14,039 nucleotides of DNA from assembly GCA_002436505.1 (NCBI GenBank), contig DJML01000016.1:1-14039 (forward strand). The letters are read 5' to 3'. The first letter of the stretch is position 1; each line of letters begins with the position of its first letter. Shown here in pieces: positions 1 through 7,403 of this stretch. The translations under genes and the position numbers were made by a program. The notes under the pieces are model-generated. The model did no database searches, was not told the origin of the DNA, and was given only the letters and a program-made list of their open reading frames with translations. This stretch comes from Bacteroidetes bacterium UBA6491 (lineage in GTDB: Bacteria > Bacteroidota > Bacteroidia > NS11-12g > UBA9320).

Positions 1-1526
1 TTACCGGTACCCTTGAATTCCTCAAAAATAACCTCATCCATTTTACTTCCGGTTTCGGTTAATGCTGTAGCAAGGATTGTGAGCGATCCCCCATTTTCAA
101 TGTTACGCGCAGCACCAAAAAATCTTTTTGGTTTGTGAAGAGCATTTGCATCAACTCCACCGGACAATATTTTTCCTGACGCAGGCTGAACGGTGTTGTA
201 GGCTCTTGCCAGACGTGTAATTGAATCCAGAAGAATGACCACATCATGTCCACATTCCGTAAGTCTTTTCGCTTTTTCAAGGACCAGATTCGCCAGCTTG
301 ACATGTTTATCAGCAGGTTCATCAAATGTGGATGCCACAACTTCGGCCTTTACACTTCGTGCCATATCTGTCACCTCTTCCGGTCTCTCGTCGATCAAAA
401 GTATGATCATGTATGTTTCCGGGTGATTGTGAGATATCGCATTGGCTACGTCTTTCAACAGATTGGTCTTCCCTGTCTTTGGCTGAGCAACGATCAGTCC
501 CCTTTGCCCTTTTCCTATTGGAGTGACAAGGTCCATGATCCTCGTTGAGTAATTGGAATGATCAAATTCAAGATCAAATTTTTCATCAGGGAAAAGTGGT
601 GTGAGGTGATTAAATGCTACCCTGTCCCTTACCAGTTCAGGATCCTTTCCATTGATCTTTTCAACCTTTACCAGTGCGAAGTACTTCTCCCCTTCTTTTG
701 GCGGGCGAATAACGCCCTGTACAACATCACCTGTCTTAAGTCCAAAGTGCTTTACCTGTGAAGGCGAAATATAAACATCGTCAGGTGAGGGCTGGTAATT
801 GTAATCGGGAGAGCGGAGAAATCCATATCCGTCCTGAATCGTTTCCAGAACGCCCTGTGTGCTTACAATTCCTTCAAGTTCCAAGAAATTAACGAGTTGG
901 CGCTTTATTTCCCTTTTTCTTTCCCTCTCCTTTTGCTGTGCTTTTTGTTCTTCGGTCAACGGCGGAGGAATCCGGCTTGGCCGGTCCTGGTTTTGTTTAT
1001 TCTGAGGTTCTGCCTTTTGACGATCAGGACCTGTTCTTTCTGTTCTGTCAGTTCTTTCCGGCCTTTCGTTCCTTTCCGGTCTGTCTTTTCTTTCTGGCCT
1101 TTCGTTCCTTACATCAGAGTTCTCTCTTCGCTGGTCATTCCTTCCCTTCTGCCTGTCTCCTTCCTTGTAAGATTCTTTCCTTTCGTCATCCGTAGATCTT
1201 GGCCTTGGCCCGGAAGCTCGTTTATCGTCCTGATCTTTTTTTACCGGACGTTTGTGAGGCTCAGGTTTAGCGTCCTTCTTATCACTGTTCTTGCGCTCCG
1301 GAGCTTCATCCTTTGGCTTATTTCTATTATACTCAGGTTTACCTGCAGGCCGGGTACGTGCAATGATCTCTTCATCACTGATCTCCGGTTCCTTGATGGC
1401 CTGTGTTTCTAATATTTTGTAAATAAGGTCCTGTTTCTTAAGCCCCTTATGCTTAACATCAAGTTTTTCGGCTACTTCTCGTAATTCCGATACGAGCATA
1501 TCGCTCAATTGGGTAATATCGTACAT
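1..1526 (-). CDS. rho: Transcription termination factor Rho (3' end off the window)
   Basis: Rho is a hexameric RNA-dependent ATPase/helicase that ends transcription of untranslated RNA. The frame is open from an ATG at 1526 to the left edge, giving 508 residues; by comparison with E. coli Rho about 100 C-terminal residues are missing. Seen in order: a Rho_N-like helical domain (1-45), a very hydrophilic low-complexity stretch (about 50-205) rich in Arg, Glu, Asp, Lys and Pro, the RNA-binding OB fold with DGYGFLRS (232-239), Walker A AQPKTGKT (347-354), the catalytic-Glu segment [12 protein letters not shown] (377-388, E380), Walker B VVILLD (429-434) and the Q-loop region SGGVDANAL (455-463). 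All core ATPase motifs seen are intact. E. coli Rho is 419 residues; the extra length here is the N-terminal insertion, a known feature of Bacteroidota Rho. The gene lies downstream of pdhC on the same strand, 188 bases away, probably with its own promoter. Identification is very secure. Confidence 0.97.
   Translation of the reverse strand, partial: MYDITQLSDMLVSELREVAEKLDVKHKGLKKQDLIYKILETQAIKEPEISDEEIIARTRPAGKPEYNRNKPKDEAPERKNSDKKDAKPEPHKRPVKKDQDDKRASGPRPRSTDDERKESYKEGDRQKGRNDQRRENSDVRNERPERKDRPERNERPERTDRTERTGPDRQKAEPQNKQNQDRPSRIPPPLTEEQKAQQKERERKREIKRQLVNFLELEGIVSTQGVLETIQDGYGFLRSPDYNYQPSPDDVYISPSQVKHFGLKTGDVVQGVIRPPKEGEKYFALVKVEKINGKDPELVRDRVAFNHLTPLFPDEKFDLEFDHSNYSTRIMDLVTPIGKGQRGLIVAQPKTGKTNLLKDVANAISHNHPETYMIILLIDERPEEVTDMARSVKAEVVASTFDEPADKHVKLANLVLEKAKRLTECGHDVVILLDSITRLARAYNTVQPASGKILSGGVDANALHKPKRFFGAARNIENGGSLTILATALTETGSKMDEVIFEEFKGTG
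1029..1118 (-). repeat. Low-complexity (N/D)ERPER-type repeats inside rho
   Basis: Residues 137-166 of Rho consist of imperfect short repeats built on Glu-Arg-Pro-Glu-Arg and Asp-Arg units (for example [20 protein letters not shown]). On the plus strand this reads as a pyrimidine-rich tract with recurring ctttcc and cctttcgttcc words. It lies in the predicted disordered insertion and explains the composition-biased antisense frame seen there. Confidence 0.75.
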
Positions 1527-1633
1527 AAGCTATGTTGTATTTTCGATTGTAATCGTTGATAACCGGGATTCTGAAATATGAAAAGTTATCAGGATTGGTT
1601 CGTCGAATTAAAAGATTATAACCTTCGACACCG

Positions 1634-1662
1634 CGAATCTAAACATTTTTTTCAGAATCAAA
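1634..1662 (-). promoter_or_regulatory. Possible rho promoter (weak)
   Basis: On the minus strand a TTTG (complement of 1659-1662) is followed after 17 bases by TAGATTCG (complement of 1634-1641). This differs by one base from the Bacteroidota -7 consensus TAnnTTTG and fits the published TTG-N17-23 spacing. It would give a leader of about 100 bases for rho. The TTTG sits in the loop of the inverted repeat at 1653-1669. Only one candidate among A/T-rich sequence, so confidence is low. Confidence 0.3.
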
Positions 1663-1669
1663 CATTCTG
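1653..1669. repeat. Inverted repeat CAGAAT-N5-ATTCTG between pdhC and rho
   Basis: The arms 1653-1658 and 1664-1669 are perfect 6-base complements with a CAAAC loop. In the minus-strand (pdhC to rho) transcript it is followed by a run of A, not U, so it does not look like an intrinsic terminator. It could be an operator or merely chance. Confidence 0.4.
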
Positions 1670-1714
1670 GAATGTAAAATCCGGATAAACATGTTAAAAA
1701 TCACTTTACACAGG

Positions 1715-2950
1715 CTAAACCAGCAGCATCAGTGGTTCTTCTAGCATCTGTTTTAGCGTATTCAGGAATTTGGAACCCGTCACGCCATCAACGACCCGGT
1801 GATCACAGCTAAGGGTCACCTTCATGACTTTACCAGGCACCACTTCTCCGTTTTCCACCACAGGCACGTCCCTGACCGCTCCAACGGCCAAAATGCAGAC
1901 GTCCGGCGGGTTAATGACCGCAGTAAAATCCTCGATACCGAACATACCAAGATTGGAAACAGTGAATGTATTCCCGGTCCAGTCATCGGGTTGTAATTTT
2001 TTATTTTGTGCCTTTACGCTGAATGCCCTTACCTGTTGATTGATGGAGGTAAGTGATTGCTGATCTGCAAAGCGGACAACAGGCACGAGTAGTCCTTCTT
2101 CAACCGCCATTGCCACGCCTATGTGGATGTGATGATTGATCCTGATCTTATCTCCCAGCCAGGAAGCATTGACCATCGGATGTTTCCGTAATGCAATTCC
2201 ACATGATTTTACAATGACATCATTGACAGATATTTTAGATCCTGTGATCTCATTGATATGCGCTCTTGCTTCCATGAGTCGATCCATTCGGATCTCCATA
2301 TTCAGGTAGAAGTGAGGGGCTGTGAATTTGCTTTCACTTAACCGTTTGGCAATGGTTTTTCTCATTTGAGAAACAGGAACTTCTTCAAAGCTTTCTTTAC
2401 CATAGACCCTTTCTACTACAACATCAGGTATTCCCGGAGCAGATGTATCGAAATTCACTATGTCCCTCTTCACGATGCGGCCTCCTTCCCCTGAACCGCT
2501 GATCTGTGCAAGAGGGATGCCTTTATCCTCTGCCATTTTTTTCGCCAGTGGAGAAGCTTTCAAACGGGAGTCATCCTTGTCAGTAGTTGCAGGAGCAACC
2601 TCCATTGTTGCAATTGGAGCAGAACTTTCTGCTGAAACAACGGCTGCAGCCTTTTCAGGTGTTGACCCGGATGGCTGAGCTTCTGCATTTAGTAATTCCT
2701 GGTAATCTTCGCCCTTTTCACCTACAACGGCAATAGCGGCATCCACCGGTATTGCTGTTCCTTCCTCTGCATTTAGATGAAGAATGATCCCTTTTTCATA
2801 ATTTTCAAGGTCCATGGTGGCCTTGTCGGTCTCCACTTCTGCAAGAATATCACCGGGAGCAACTTTATCTCCAACTTTTACTTGCCACGAAACGATCACG
2901 CCTTCTTCCATCGTGTCGCTCATCTTAGGTAATCGAATTACTACTGCCAT
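1715..2950 (-). CDS. pdhC: Pyruvate dehydrogenase E2, dihydrolipoamide acetyltransferase
   Basis: E2 core of a 2-oxoacid dehydrogenase complex: it takes the acyl group on its lipoyl arm and passes it to CoA, most likely making acetyl-CoA from pyruvate. The 411 residues show one N-terminal lipoyl domain (1-78) with the lipoylated lysine in VETDKATMDLE (K43), an Ala/Pro-rich linker (90-125), a peripheral-subunit-binding domain (about 129-163, RLKASPLAKKMA to GRIVKRDI), and a catalytic domain (about 190-411) with the active-site motif SCDHRVVDG (H384, D388). One lipoyl domain makes it a short E2. No E1 or E3 gene is next to it: upstream is divergent thyA, downstream is rho. Start ATG at 2950 is fixed by the lipoyl-domain N-terminus (MAVVIRLPKMSDTMEEG). 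Pyruvate rather than branched-chain or 2-oxoglutarate specificity is inferred from overall similarity to PdhC-type lipoyl and catalytic segments. Confidence 0.93.
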   Translation of the reverse strand: MAVVIRLPKMSDTMEEGVIVSWQVKVGDKVAPGDILAEVETDKATMDLENYEKGIILHLNAEEGTAIPVDAAIAVVGEKGEDYQELLNAEAQPSGSTPEKAAAVVSAESSAPIATMEVAPATTDKDDSRLKASPLAKKMAEDKGIPLAQISGSGEGGRIVKRDIVNFDTSAPGIPDVVVERVYGKESFEEVPVSQMRKTIAKRLSESKFTAPHFYLNMEIRMDRLMEARAHINEITGSKISVNDVIVKSCGIALRKHPMVNASWLGDKIRINHHIHIGVAMAVEEGLLVPVVRFADQQSLTSINQQVRAFSVKAQNKKLQPDDWTGNTFTVSNLGMFGIEDFTAVINPPDVCILAVGAVRDVPVVENGEVVPGKVMKVTLSCDHRVVDGVTGSKFLNTLKQMLEEPLMLLV

Positions 2951-2966
2951 TTTGTTGAATCGAATG

Positions 2967-2974
2967 CAAAACTA
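2967..2974 (-). promoter_or_regulatory. Possible -7 element upstream of pdhC
   Basis: The minus strand reads TAGTTTTG, a full match to the Bacteroidota -7 consensus TAnnTTTG, ending 16 bases before the pdhC ATG. The nearest upstream TTG is 27 bases away, longer than the usual 17-23, so the -33 half is unsupported. If used, the leader would be only about 10 bases. Confidence 0.33.
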
Positions 2975-3107
2975 ACACATTTCTATGATTGATCTTATGG
3001 ACAAGTGGCTTACTTGAAGCGTGTAAGTGATAAAACTTAAGAATTGGTATTAAATTGTTGAAAAAGTAAGCCGTTCTGCCAAGGAAAAAAAACAATAACT
3101 AACGACC

Positions 3108-3141
3108 TTTGGACATATACTCAACAGGTTATTTATCTATG
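3108..3141 (+). promoter_or_regulatory. Possible thyA promoter (weak)
   Basis: TTTG at 3108-3111 is followed after 22 bases by TATCTATG (3134-3141), one mismatch from TAnnTTTG. It would start transcription near 3148 and give a leader of about 75 bases that contains the hairpin at 3156-3175. Confidence 0.25.
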
Positions 3142-3155
3142 TTGTGGTCCTTGAA

Positions 3156-3175
3156 AGCAATTCAATTCAATTGCT
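3156..3175 (+). repeat. Inverted repeat in the thyA leader region
   Basis: AGCAATT (3156-3162) and AATTGCT (3169-3175) are perfect complements around a 6-base spacer; the whole stretch also holds three tandem CAATT words. It is about 50 bases before the thyA start. It could be a protein-binding site or a weak RNA hairpin; no T-run follows it. Confidence 0.4.
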
Positions 3176-3223
3176 GATGGGATATAAAAAGCGGTAAGGT
3201 GACAGAGAATTAATTATGAGGCT

Positions 3224-4018
3224 ATGAATCAGTACGAAAAATTTCTTGAGCATGTTTTCAACAACGGAACACAAAAGACTGACAGGACAGGCACCGGAAC
3301 AGTTTCCGTTTTCGGAGGCCAGATGCGTTTTGACCTTGGGGAAAGTTTTCCTTTGATCACCTCTAAAAAGGTCCACCTGAAATCTATCGTCTACGAATTA
3401 TTATGGTTTCTTAAAGGAGACACCAACATTGATTATCTCAAGGAGCATGGTGTAAGAATCTGGGACGAATGGGCAGATGAAAATGGCGACCTGGGCCCCG
3501 TTTACGGCAAACAATGGAGAAGCTGGGAAACAAAGGACGGAAGAGTGATCGATCAGATAACAAATGCTCTTAACCTGATCAAAGAAAATCCGGATTCAAG
3601 AAGGATCATTGTGAGTGCATGGAATGTCGGGGAATTGGACAAAATGGCCCTCATGCCTTGCCATTGCCTCTTCCAGTTCTATGTTGCCGATGGCAAGTTA
3701 AGCTGTCAGCTTTACCAAAGGAGTGCTGATCTATTTCTTGGCGTGCCTTTCAATATTGCTTCATACGCCCTTCTTACATTAATGATGGCGCAGGAATGCA
3801 ATCTGGAACCCGGTGAATTTGTTCACACATTCGGAGATGCACACATCTATTCAAATCATTTTGAACAAGTGAAGCAACAGCTTAGCCGGGAAGCAAGGCC
3901 CTATCCAATAATGAGGCTGAACCCAAATGTCAAATCGGTATTCGATTTCAAATTTGAAGACTTTGAACTGATTGACTACGATCCTCACCCAAGAATTCCG
4001 GGTGTAGTATCCGTATAA
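3224..4018 (+). CDS. thyA: Thymidylate synthase
   Basis: Converts dUMP to dTMP with methylenetetrahydrofolate as one-carbon donor and reductant. At 264 residues it equals E. coli ThyA in length and aligns without shifts at the key sites: R21 (DRTGTGT), W80, the catalytic cysteine in LMPCHC (C146), R126-R127 for phosphate binding, the nucleotide-binding QRSAD (165-169) with D169, N177 (GVPFN) and H207/Y209 (HIY). The first residues ([15 protein letters not shown]) match the family start, supporting the ATG at 3224. A GAGG lies just upstream but spacing is tight. The usual partner folA is not adjacent: the gene runs into murF-alr on the opposite strand with 9 bases between stop codons. It is probably a single-gene transcription unit. 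Confidence 0.98.
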   Translation: MNQYEKFLEHVFNNGTQKTDRTGTGTVSVFGGQMRFDLGESFPLITSKKVHLKSIVYELLWFLKGDTNIDYLKEHGVRIWDEWADENGDLGPVYGKQWRSWETKDGRVIDQITNALNLIKENPDSRRIIVSAWNVGELDKMALMPCHCLFQFYVADGKLSCQLYQRSADLFLGVPFNIASYALLTLMMAQECNLEPGEFVHTFGDAHIYSNHFEQVKQQLSREARPYPIMRLNPNVKSVFDFKFEDFELIDYDPHPRIPGVVSV

Positions 4019-4027
4019 CGTCCTCTT

Positions 4028-6496
4028 TCACTCTCGCACATATTCGCGTTTCACGCGCTGGGAAACGGAAGTAAGGACCTCGTAAGGAATTGTATTCATC
4101 TTATCGGCCATTTCATAGAGATCACGGGCACTTTCAAATACGATCACTTCATCTCCTTCACGACAGTTTAATCCTGAAACATCTACCATGGTCATATCCA
4201 TGCAAACATTCCCTGTCACTTTTACTTCATTGCCATTGATACGCATGCTTCCGATGCCGTTACTCAACAAGCGATTGTAACCGTCAGCATAACCAATCGG
4301 TATCACAGCGATCTGCCGTTCGTGATCCGCAACAGAACCTCTTCCATAACTGATACCTTCACCTGCCGGAACGGTTCTAATTTGCGAGATATAACTTTTA
4401 AGCGTGCTGACATTCTCAAGGTATTCATTTGTACGATCCGATGGGTCAATGCCATAGATACCTATGCCCAGGCGCACCATGTCCAACTTAGATTCCGGAT
4501 AGTTGAGCAAACCGGGTGTATTGAGAATGTGTCTGACCGGTTTAATTTGGAGTGCACTTTCCAATGTATCTGCAATGGACCTGAACTGCAGGATCTGATT
4601 CTTCGTAAAATCCTTTGCTCTTGGATCATCAGCCATAGCAAGGTGACTAAAAACAGAGATCACTTCAAGTTGCGGCTGATCTTTTAATGTATTGATGAGG
4701 GTCTCAAGTTCAGAAGAACCGAATCCAAGCCTGTGCATTCCCGTGTCAAATTCAAGGTGGATCTGAACCGAAGCTTTTGCCCTTTCTTTCAGCTCATCGA
4801 TCAGTTCCTTCAGGATGCTGATATTGTAAATATTTGGCTGAAGATTATAATCCAGAATAACGTCCAGCGTGGATGCCTCAGGGTTCATGACCATAATAGG
4901 CGTGGTTATTCCCTCCTCTCGCAAAGCAACCCCTTCATCTGCATATGCTACCGCAAGAAAATCAATGCCATTGTACTGGAGCAGGCGAGCTATCTGGTGG
5001 CTTCCACTGCCGTAACCAAATGCTTTTAACATGACCATAACCTTTGTTTCAGGCTCAAGAAGACTTCTGAAGTAATTCAGGTTCTTCTGGATCGCATCCA
5101 GATTGATCTCCAGCACTGTTTTATGGCTTTTCTTAGACAGCCATTCAGATATCTTTTCAAAAGAATACGGTCGTGCCCCTTTAAGAAGGATGGTCTCGGA
5201 ATTAAAATCGGAGACGGTGGCGTGTGTTATAAAATGCTCTGTATCCGTATAAAAAGCCTTTTCTTTTTGAGAAAAAATATTCTGATTTGCACTTATCCCC
5301 TCTCCGATCCCGATCAAACGGTCGATGTGCTTTTCCTCCAGAATGGCATTGACATAGCTGTACAATTTTTCGTCGGGCCATTCGGATTGTAAAATATCGG
5401 AAAGTATCAGCGTCTTTTTACCGGCTCTGTGTTGCTGCTCCATAAGATCAATTGCCAGCGTCAGGGATTTTACGTCTGCATTGTAAAAATCATCTATCAG
5501 AACACAATCATTCACCCCTTCCCTTTGTTTCAGACGCATTTCAATGGCATGCAGGCCCTTAAAATTCTCACGGATCTCTCTATCCGGGATGTCAAGCGTT
5601 AACATGACAAGCCAGCAATGCAGACAATTTTCTATGGACGCATCGTCAATAAACGGAACATCAATGGATTTCTTCTTTCCTTTATAATCAGCATCCAGAC
5701 GTGTAGATCCGTTGTCGCGTTCAACAGATCTGATCTGAAGGTCAGAAGCTTCGGTCATTGACCAGTTCACCCATTGGATATCCGGGTGGTCCTCAGTGAA
5801 GTATCCGATCAGGTCAGTAAGTCTGTCCTCCTCCCTTCGTGTTATCAGTTTGCTGACATTTTTGAAAAGTTTGAGTTTCTCATTGATCTTTTGTCCTTCG
5901 TGCTCAAATCCCACAGAATGTGCATCCCCGATATTTGTCAGAATGCCGATATCTGGTCTGATCATCTGCTCCAGTCGCTCCATTTCTCCCGGCCTTGATA
6001 TTCCTGCTTCAATGATACACAGGTCAAATTCATCACCCATAGCCCATAAAGAAAGCGGAACGCCAACCTGAGAATTAAAACTTTTCGGACTCCTGATTAT
6101 GCGATATCTTTTATTAAGGAGCTGATATAACCATTCTTTAACAATGGTTTTCCCGTTACTTCCTGTAATAGCGATCACGGGATATTTAAAATTCGATCTG
6201 TGAAATGCAGCTAGTTTCTGAAGTGCCGTCAGGCTGTTATCAACGACAATAAAATTAGCATCCTCAGAAACATAATCAGGATTCTCCACTACAAAATTCT
6301 TCACACCGGCAGTGATCAGATTTGCTATGTAGCGGTGCCCGTCATGGTTCTTTCCAGTGATAGCAAAGAACATCGATTCATCCGGATAAATGACCTTTCG
6401 GCTATCCAGCAGCAGGTACTTCACAATAGTATCCGGGTCTGTAAGAAAGAGCTTTCCTTTTAAAACTTCGGCTATCTTTTGGATACTGTAATTCAT
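4028..6496 (-). CDS. murF-alr: Bifunctional MurF ligase / alanine racemase fusion
   Basis: Two cytoplasmic peptidoglycan-precursor enzymes in one chain. The N-terminal half (about 1-452) is MurF, which adds D-Ala-D-Ala to UDP-MurNAc-tripeptide using ATP; the C-terminal half (about 460-822) is a PLP-dependent alanine racemase making D-Ala. MurF motifs: ATP loop GSNGKT (112-117), KSFNSQVGVPLSL, IEAGISRPGEM (162-172), TNIGDAH (187-193), DDFYNAD (335-341). Racemase motifs: PLP lysine in MLKAFGYGSG (K491), HLEFDTGMHRLG (580-591), VRLGIGIYG, the second catalytic Tyr in ISYGRG (Y717), and VCMDMTMVDV (764-773). Both halves look active. The fusion is known in Bacteroidota. I place the start at the ATG at 6496 (MNYSIQKIAEVLKG), where family similarity begins; the longer frame to 6538 would add 14 residues and abut the divergent gene. 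Whether a separate murF exists cannot be judged here. Confidence 0.95.
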   Translation of the reverse strand: MNYSIQKIAEVLKGKLFLTDPDTIVKYLLLDSRKVIYPDESMFFAITGKNHDGHRYIANLITAGVKNFVVENPDYVSEDANFIVVDNSLTALQKLAAFHRSNFKYPVIAITGSNGKTIVKEWLYQLLNKRYRIIRSPKSFNSQVGVPLSLWAMGDEFDLCIIEAGISRPGEMERLEQMIRPDIGILTNIGDAHSVGFEHEGQKINEKLKLFKNVSKLITRREEDRLTDLIGYFTEDHPDIQWVNWSMTEASDLQIRSVERDNGSTRLDADYKGKKKSIDVPFIDDASIENCLHCWLVMLTLDIPDREIRENFKGLHAIEMRLKQREGVNDCVLIDDFYNADVKSLTLAIDLMEQQHRAGKKTLILSDILQSEWPDEKLYSYVNAILEEKHIDRLIGIGEGISANQNIFSQKEKAFYTDTEHFITHATVSDFNSETILLKGARPYSFEKISEWLSKKSHKTVLEINLDAIQKNLNYFRSLLEPETKVMVMLKAFGYGSGSHQIARLLQYNGIDFLAVAYADEGVALREEGITTPIMVMNPEASTLDVILDYNLQPNIYNISILKELIDELKERAKASVQIHLEFDTGMHRLGFGSSELETLINTLKDQPQLEVISVFSHLAMADDPRAKDFTKNQILQFRSIADTLESALQIKPVRHILNTPGLLNYPESKLDMVRLGIGIYGIDPSDRTNEYLENVSTLKSYISQIRTVPAGEGISYGRGSVADHERQIAVIPIGYADGYNRLLSNGIGSMRINGNEVKVTGNVCMDMTMVDVSGLNCREGDEVIVFESARDLYEMADKMNTIPYEVLTSVSQRVKREYVRE

Positions 6497-6501
6497 CACC
6501 A

Positions 6502-6509
6502 CAAAATTA
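6502..6509 (-). promoter_or_regulatory. -7 element abutting the murF-alr start
   Basis: The minus strand reads TAATTTTG, a perfect TAnnTTTG match, followed by TGGTG and then the ATG at 6496. If it is used, transcription would begin at or very near the start codon, giving a leaderless or almost leaderless mRNA. No TTG occurs at the usual -33 distance (the nearest is 26 bases upstream), so support is partial. Confidence 0.35.
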
Positions 6510-6538
6510 CCTAAATTTACGCTCAGAAGCCGGAGCAA

Positions 6539-6919
6539 ATGGAATGGGTAAAGTTGATAACATTGTATGACCTGACGAGGGCAAGATTGATAAAGTCAAA
6601 ACTTGAATCATTTGGTGTTCCCTGCTACATAGGCAATGAAAATTTCTCAGGACTTTATGGTGGAATATTTTCCGTTGACATTTATGTTCAAAAAGATGCA
6701 TATAAAGATGCCGTTAGTTTACTTGAAGAGGAAGAGGATCATGAAGAAATCGTTCATTGCCCAAACTGCAACTCAACACAGATCAATGAAGTGAAAGTAA
6801 CAAGATCAAGTGAAAAGGAGTTCATGCATCCGCCTGAGGAGTATGCCGATGAAACCATTCATGAATACGTCAGGTATGAATGTGAAATTTGCGGAGAGGT
6901 TTGGAGAGACGAATATTAA
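6539..6919 (+). CDS. DUF2007-type protein with C-terminal zinc ribbon
   Basis: A 126-residue cytoplasmic protein with no signal peptide or membrane segment. Residues 1-65 match the DUF2007 pattern, a small ferredoxin-like fold also called putative signal transducing protein: hydrophobic strand VKLITLYDL, helix with ARLIKSKLESFGVP, then IGNENFSGLYGGIFSVDIYV. An acidic linker (63-70) leads to a likely zinc ribbon formed by CPNC (C74, C77) and CEIC (C115, C118). The biochemical role of the family is unknown. GGAG at 6532-6535 precedes the ATG at 6539, with short spacing. The gene is divergent from murF-alr (42 bases between starts) and its stop codon is one base before recX, so the two almost surely share a transcript. 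A link to RecA regulation is only suggested by that pairing. Confidence 0.85.
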   Translation: MEWVKLITLYDLTRARLIKSKLESFGVPCYIGNENFSGLYGGIFSVDIYVQKDAYKDAVSLLEEEEDHEEIVHCPNCNSTQINEVKVTRSSEKEFMHPPEEYADETIHEYVRYECEICGEVWRDEY

Positions 6920-6920
6920 A

Positions 6921-7382
6921 ATGTTTTTTGAAGAAGCGCGTTCGAAACTGATGAAATATTGTGCGTATCAGGAAAGATGCCACAAAGAGGTTGAGGACAA
7001 ACTTCGTTCCATTGGTACCGATCCTGAGACATCGGGTCAGGTAATCCTTTATTTACTTGAAAATAACTTTTTAAACGAAGAGCGATTTGCCCGGGCTTTC
7101 GCTGGTGGGAAATTCCGCACAAAAAAATGGGGACGTATGAGGATCATGAGAGAACTGGGTATCAGAGATATTTCAGAATACTGCATCCAAAAAGCGATGG
7201 AAGAGATCGACGAAAGTAATTACCGGTCAGCATTAGAGCACATTCTGGAAACCAAATCGAAATCCATAAAAGGAAAGAACATTTACGAGTTCCGAAACCA
7301 GCTGGCCAAATTTGCCATCCAAAAGGGATACGAGCCACAAATGGTTTGGGATCTTATCCGAGAAAAATACGAAGAACAGTAA
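6921..7382 (+). CDS. recX: RecX, regulator of RecA
   Basis: RecX proteins bind RecA filaments and mostly inhibit recombinase and coprotease activity. The 153 residues form the expected all-helical repeat protein: KYCAYQERCHKEVEDKL near the start (12-28), then the family block FLNEERFARAFAGGKF (50-65) followed by KWGRMRI (69-75), and a C-terminal GYEPQMVWDLI (136-146). The open frame extends upstream to 6810 inside the DUF2007 gene, but those residues do not resemble RecX; the ATG at 6921, one base after the upstream stop, is the sensible start and suggests translational coupling. recA is not in the window. A hairpin at 7383-7403 follows the stop codon. Confidence 0.92.
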   Translation: MFFEEARSKLMKYCAYQERCHKEVEDKLRSIGTDPETSGQVILYLLENNFLNEERFARAFAGGKFRTKKWGRMRIMRELGIRDISEYCIQKAMEEIDESNYRSALEHILETKSKSIKGKNIYEFRNQLAKFAIQKGYEPQMVWDLIREKYEEQ

Positions 7383-7403
7383 GAGTAAGCCTGCGCTTAT
7401 TTT
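7383..7403 (+). terminator. Hairpin between recX and the convergent barrel gene
   Basis: TAAGC (7386-7390) and GCTTA (7395-7399) pair around a CTGC loop, and the stem can extend outward through A-T and G-T pairs. The 3' side contains TTATTTT, giving a U-rich tail to the rightward transcript. It starts right after the recX stop and overlaps the stop codon of the leftward gene, so it probably ends recX transcription. The stem is short and G/C-poor. Confidence 0.5.

Noticed and set aside
1029..1118. CRISPR-like or tandem DNA repeat
   Set aside because: Units are short, degenerate and in frame with Rho codons; there are no spacers of regular length.
897..1412. 171-residue open frame on the plus strand
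   Set aside because: It is antisense to the low-complexity part of rho; its Phe/Arg/Leu-rich composition is the complement of GAA/AGG-type codons, and it has no recognisable domain.
3213..3226. Three-codon upstream frame ATG AGG CTA TGA overlapping the thyA start
   Set aside because: It is too short to call, and the overlap is likely chance; the GAGG is better read as a weak ribosome site.
4322..5392. Several plus-strand frames of about 90-120 residues
   Set aside because: All lie antisense to murF-alr, whose two domains are clearly intact, and none shows a domain or start signal.
6497..6538. Upstream extension of murF-alr by 14 residues
   Set aside because: The extra residues (MLRLLSVNLGNFVV) do not belong to the MurF fold start, contain the promoter-like TAATTTTG, and would abut the divergent gene.
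6810..6920. Upstream extension of recX by 37 residues
   Set aside because: It lies inside the DUF2007 gene in another frame and does not look like RecX; the ATG at 6921 is one base after the preceding stop.
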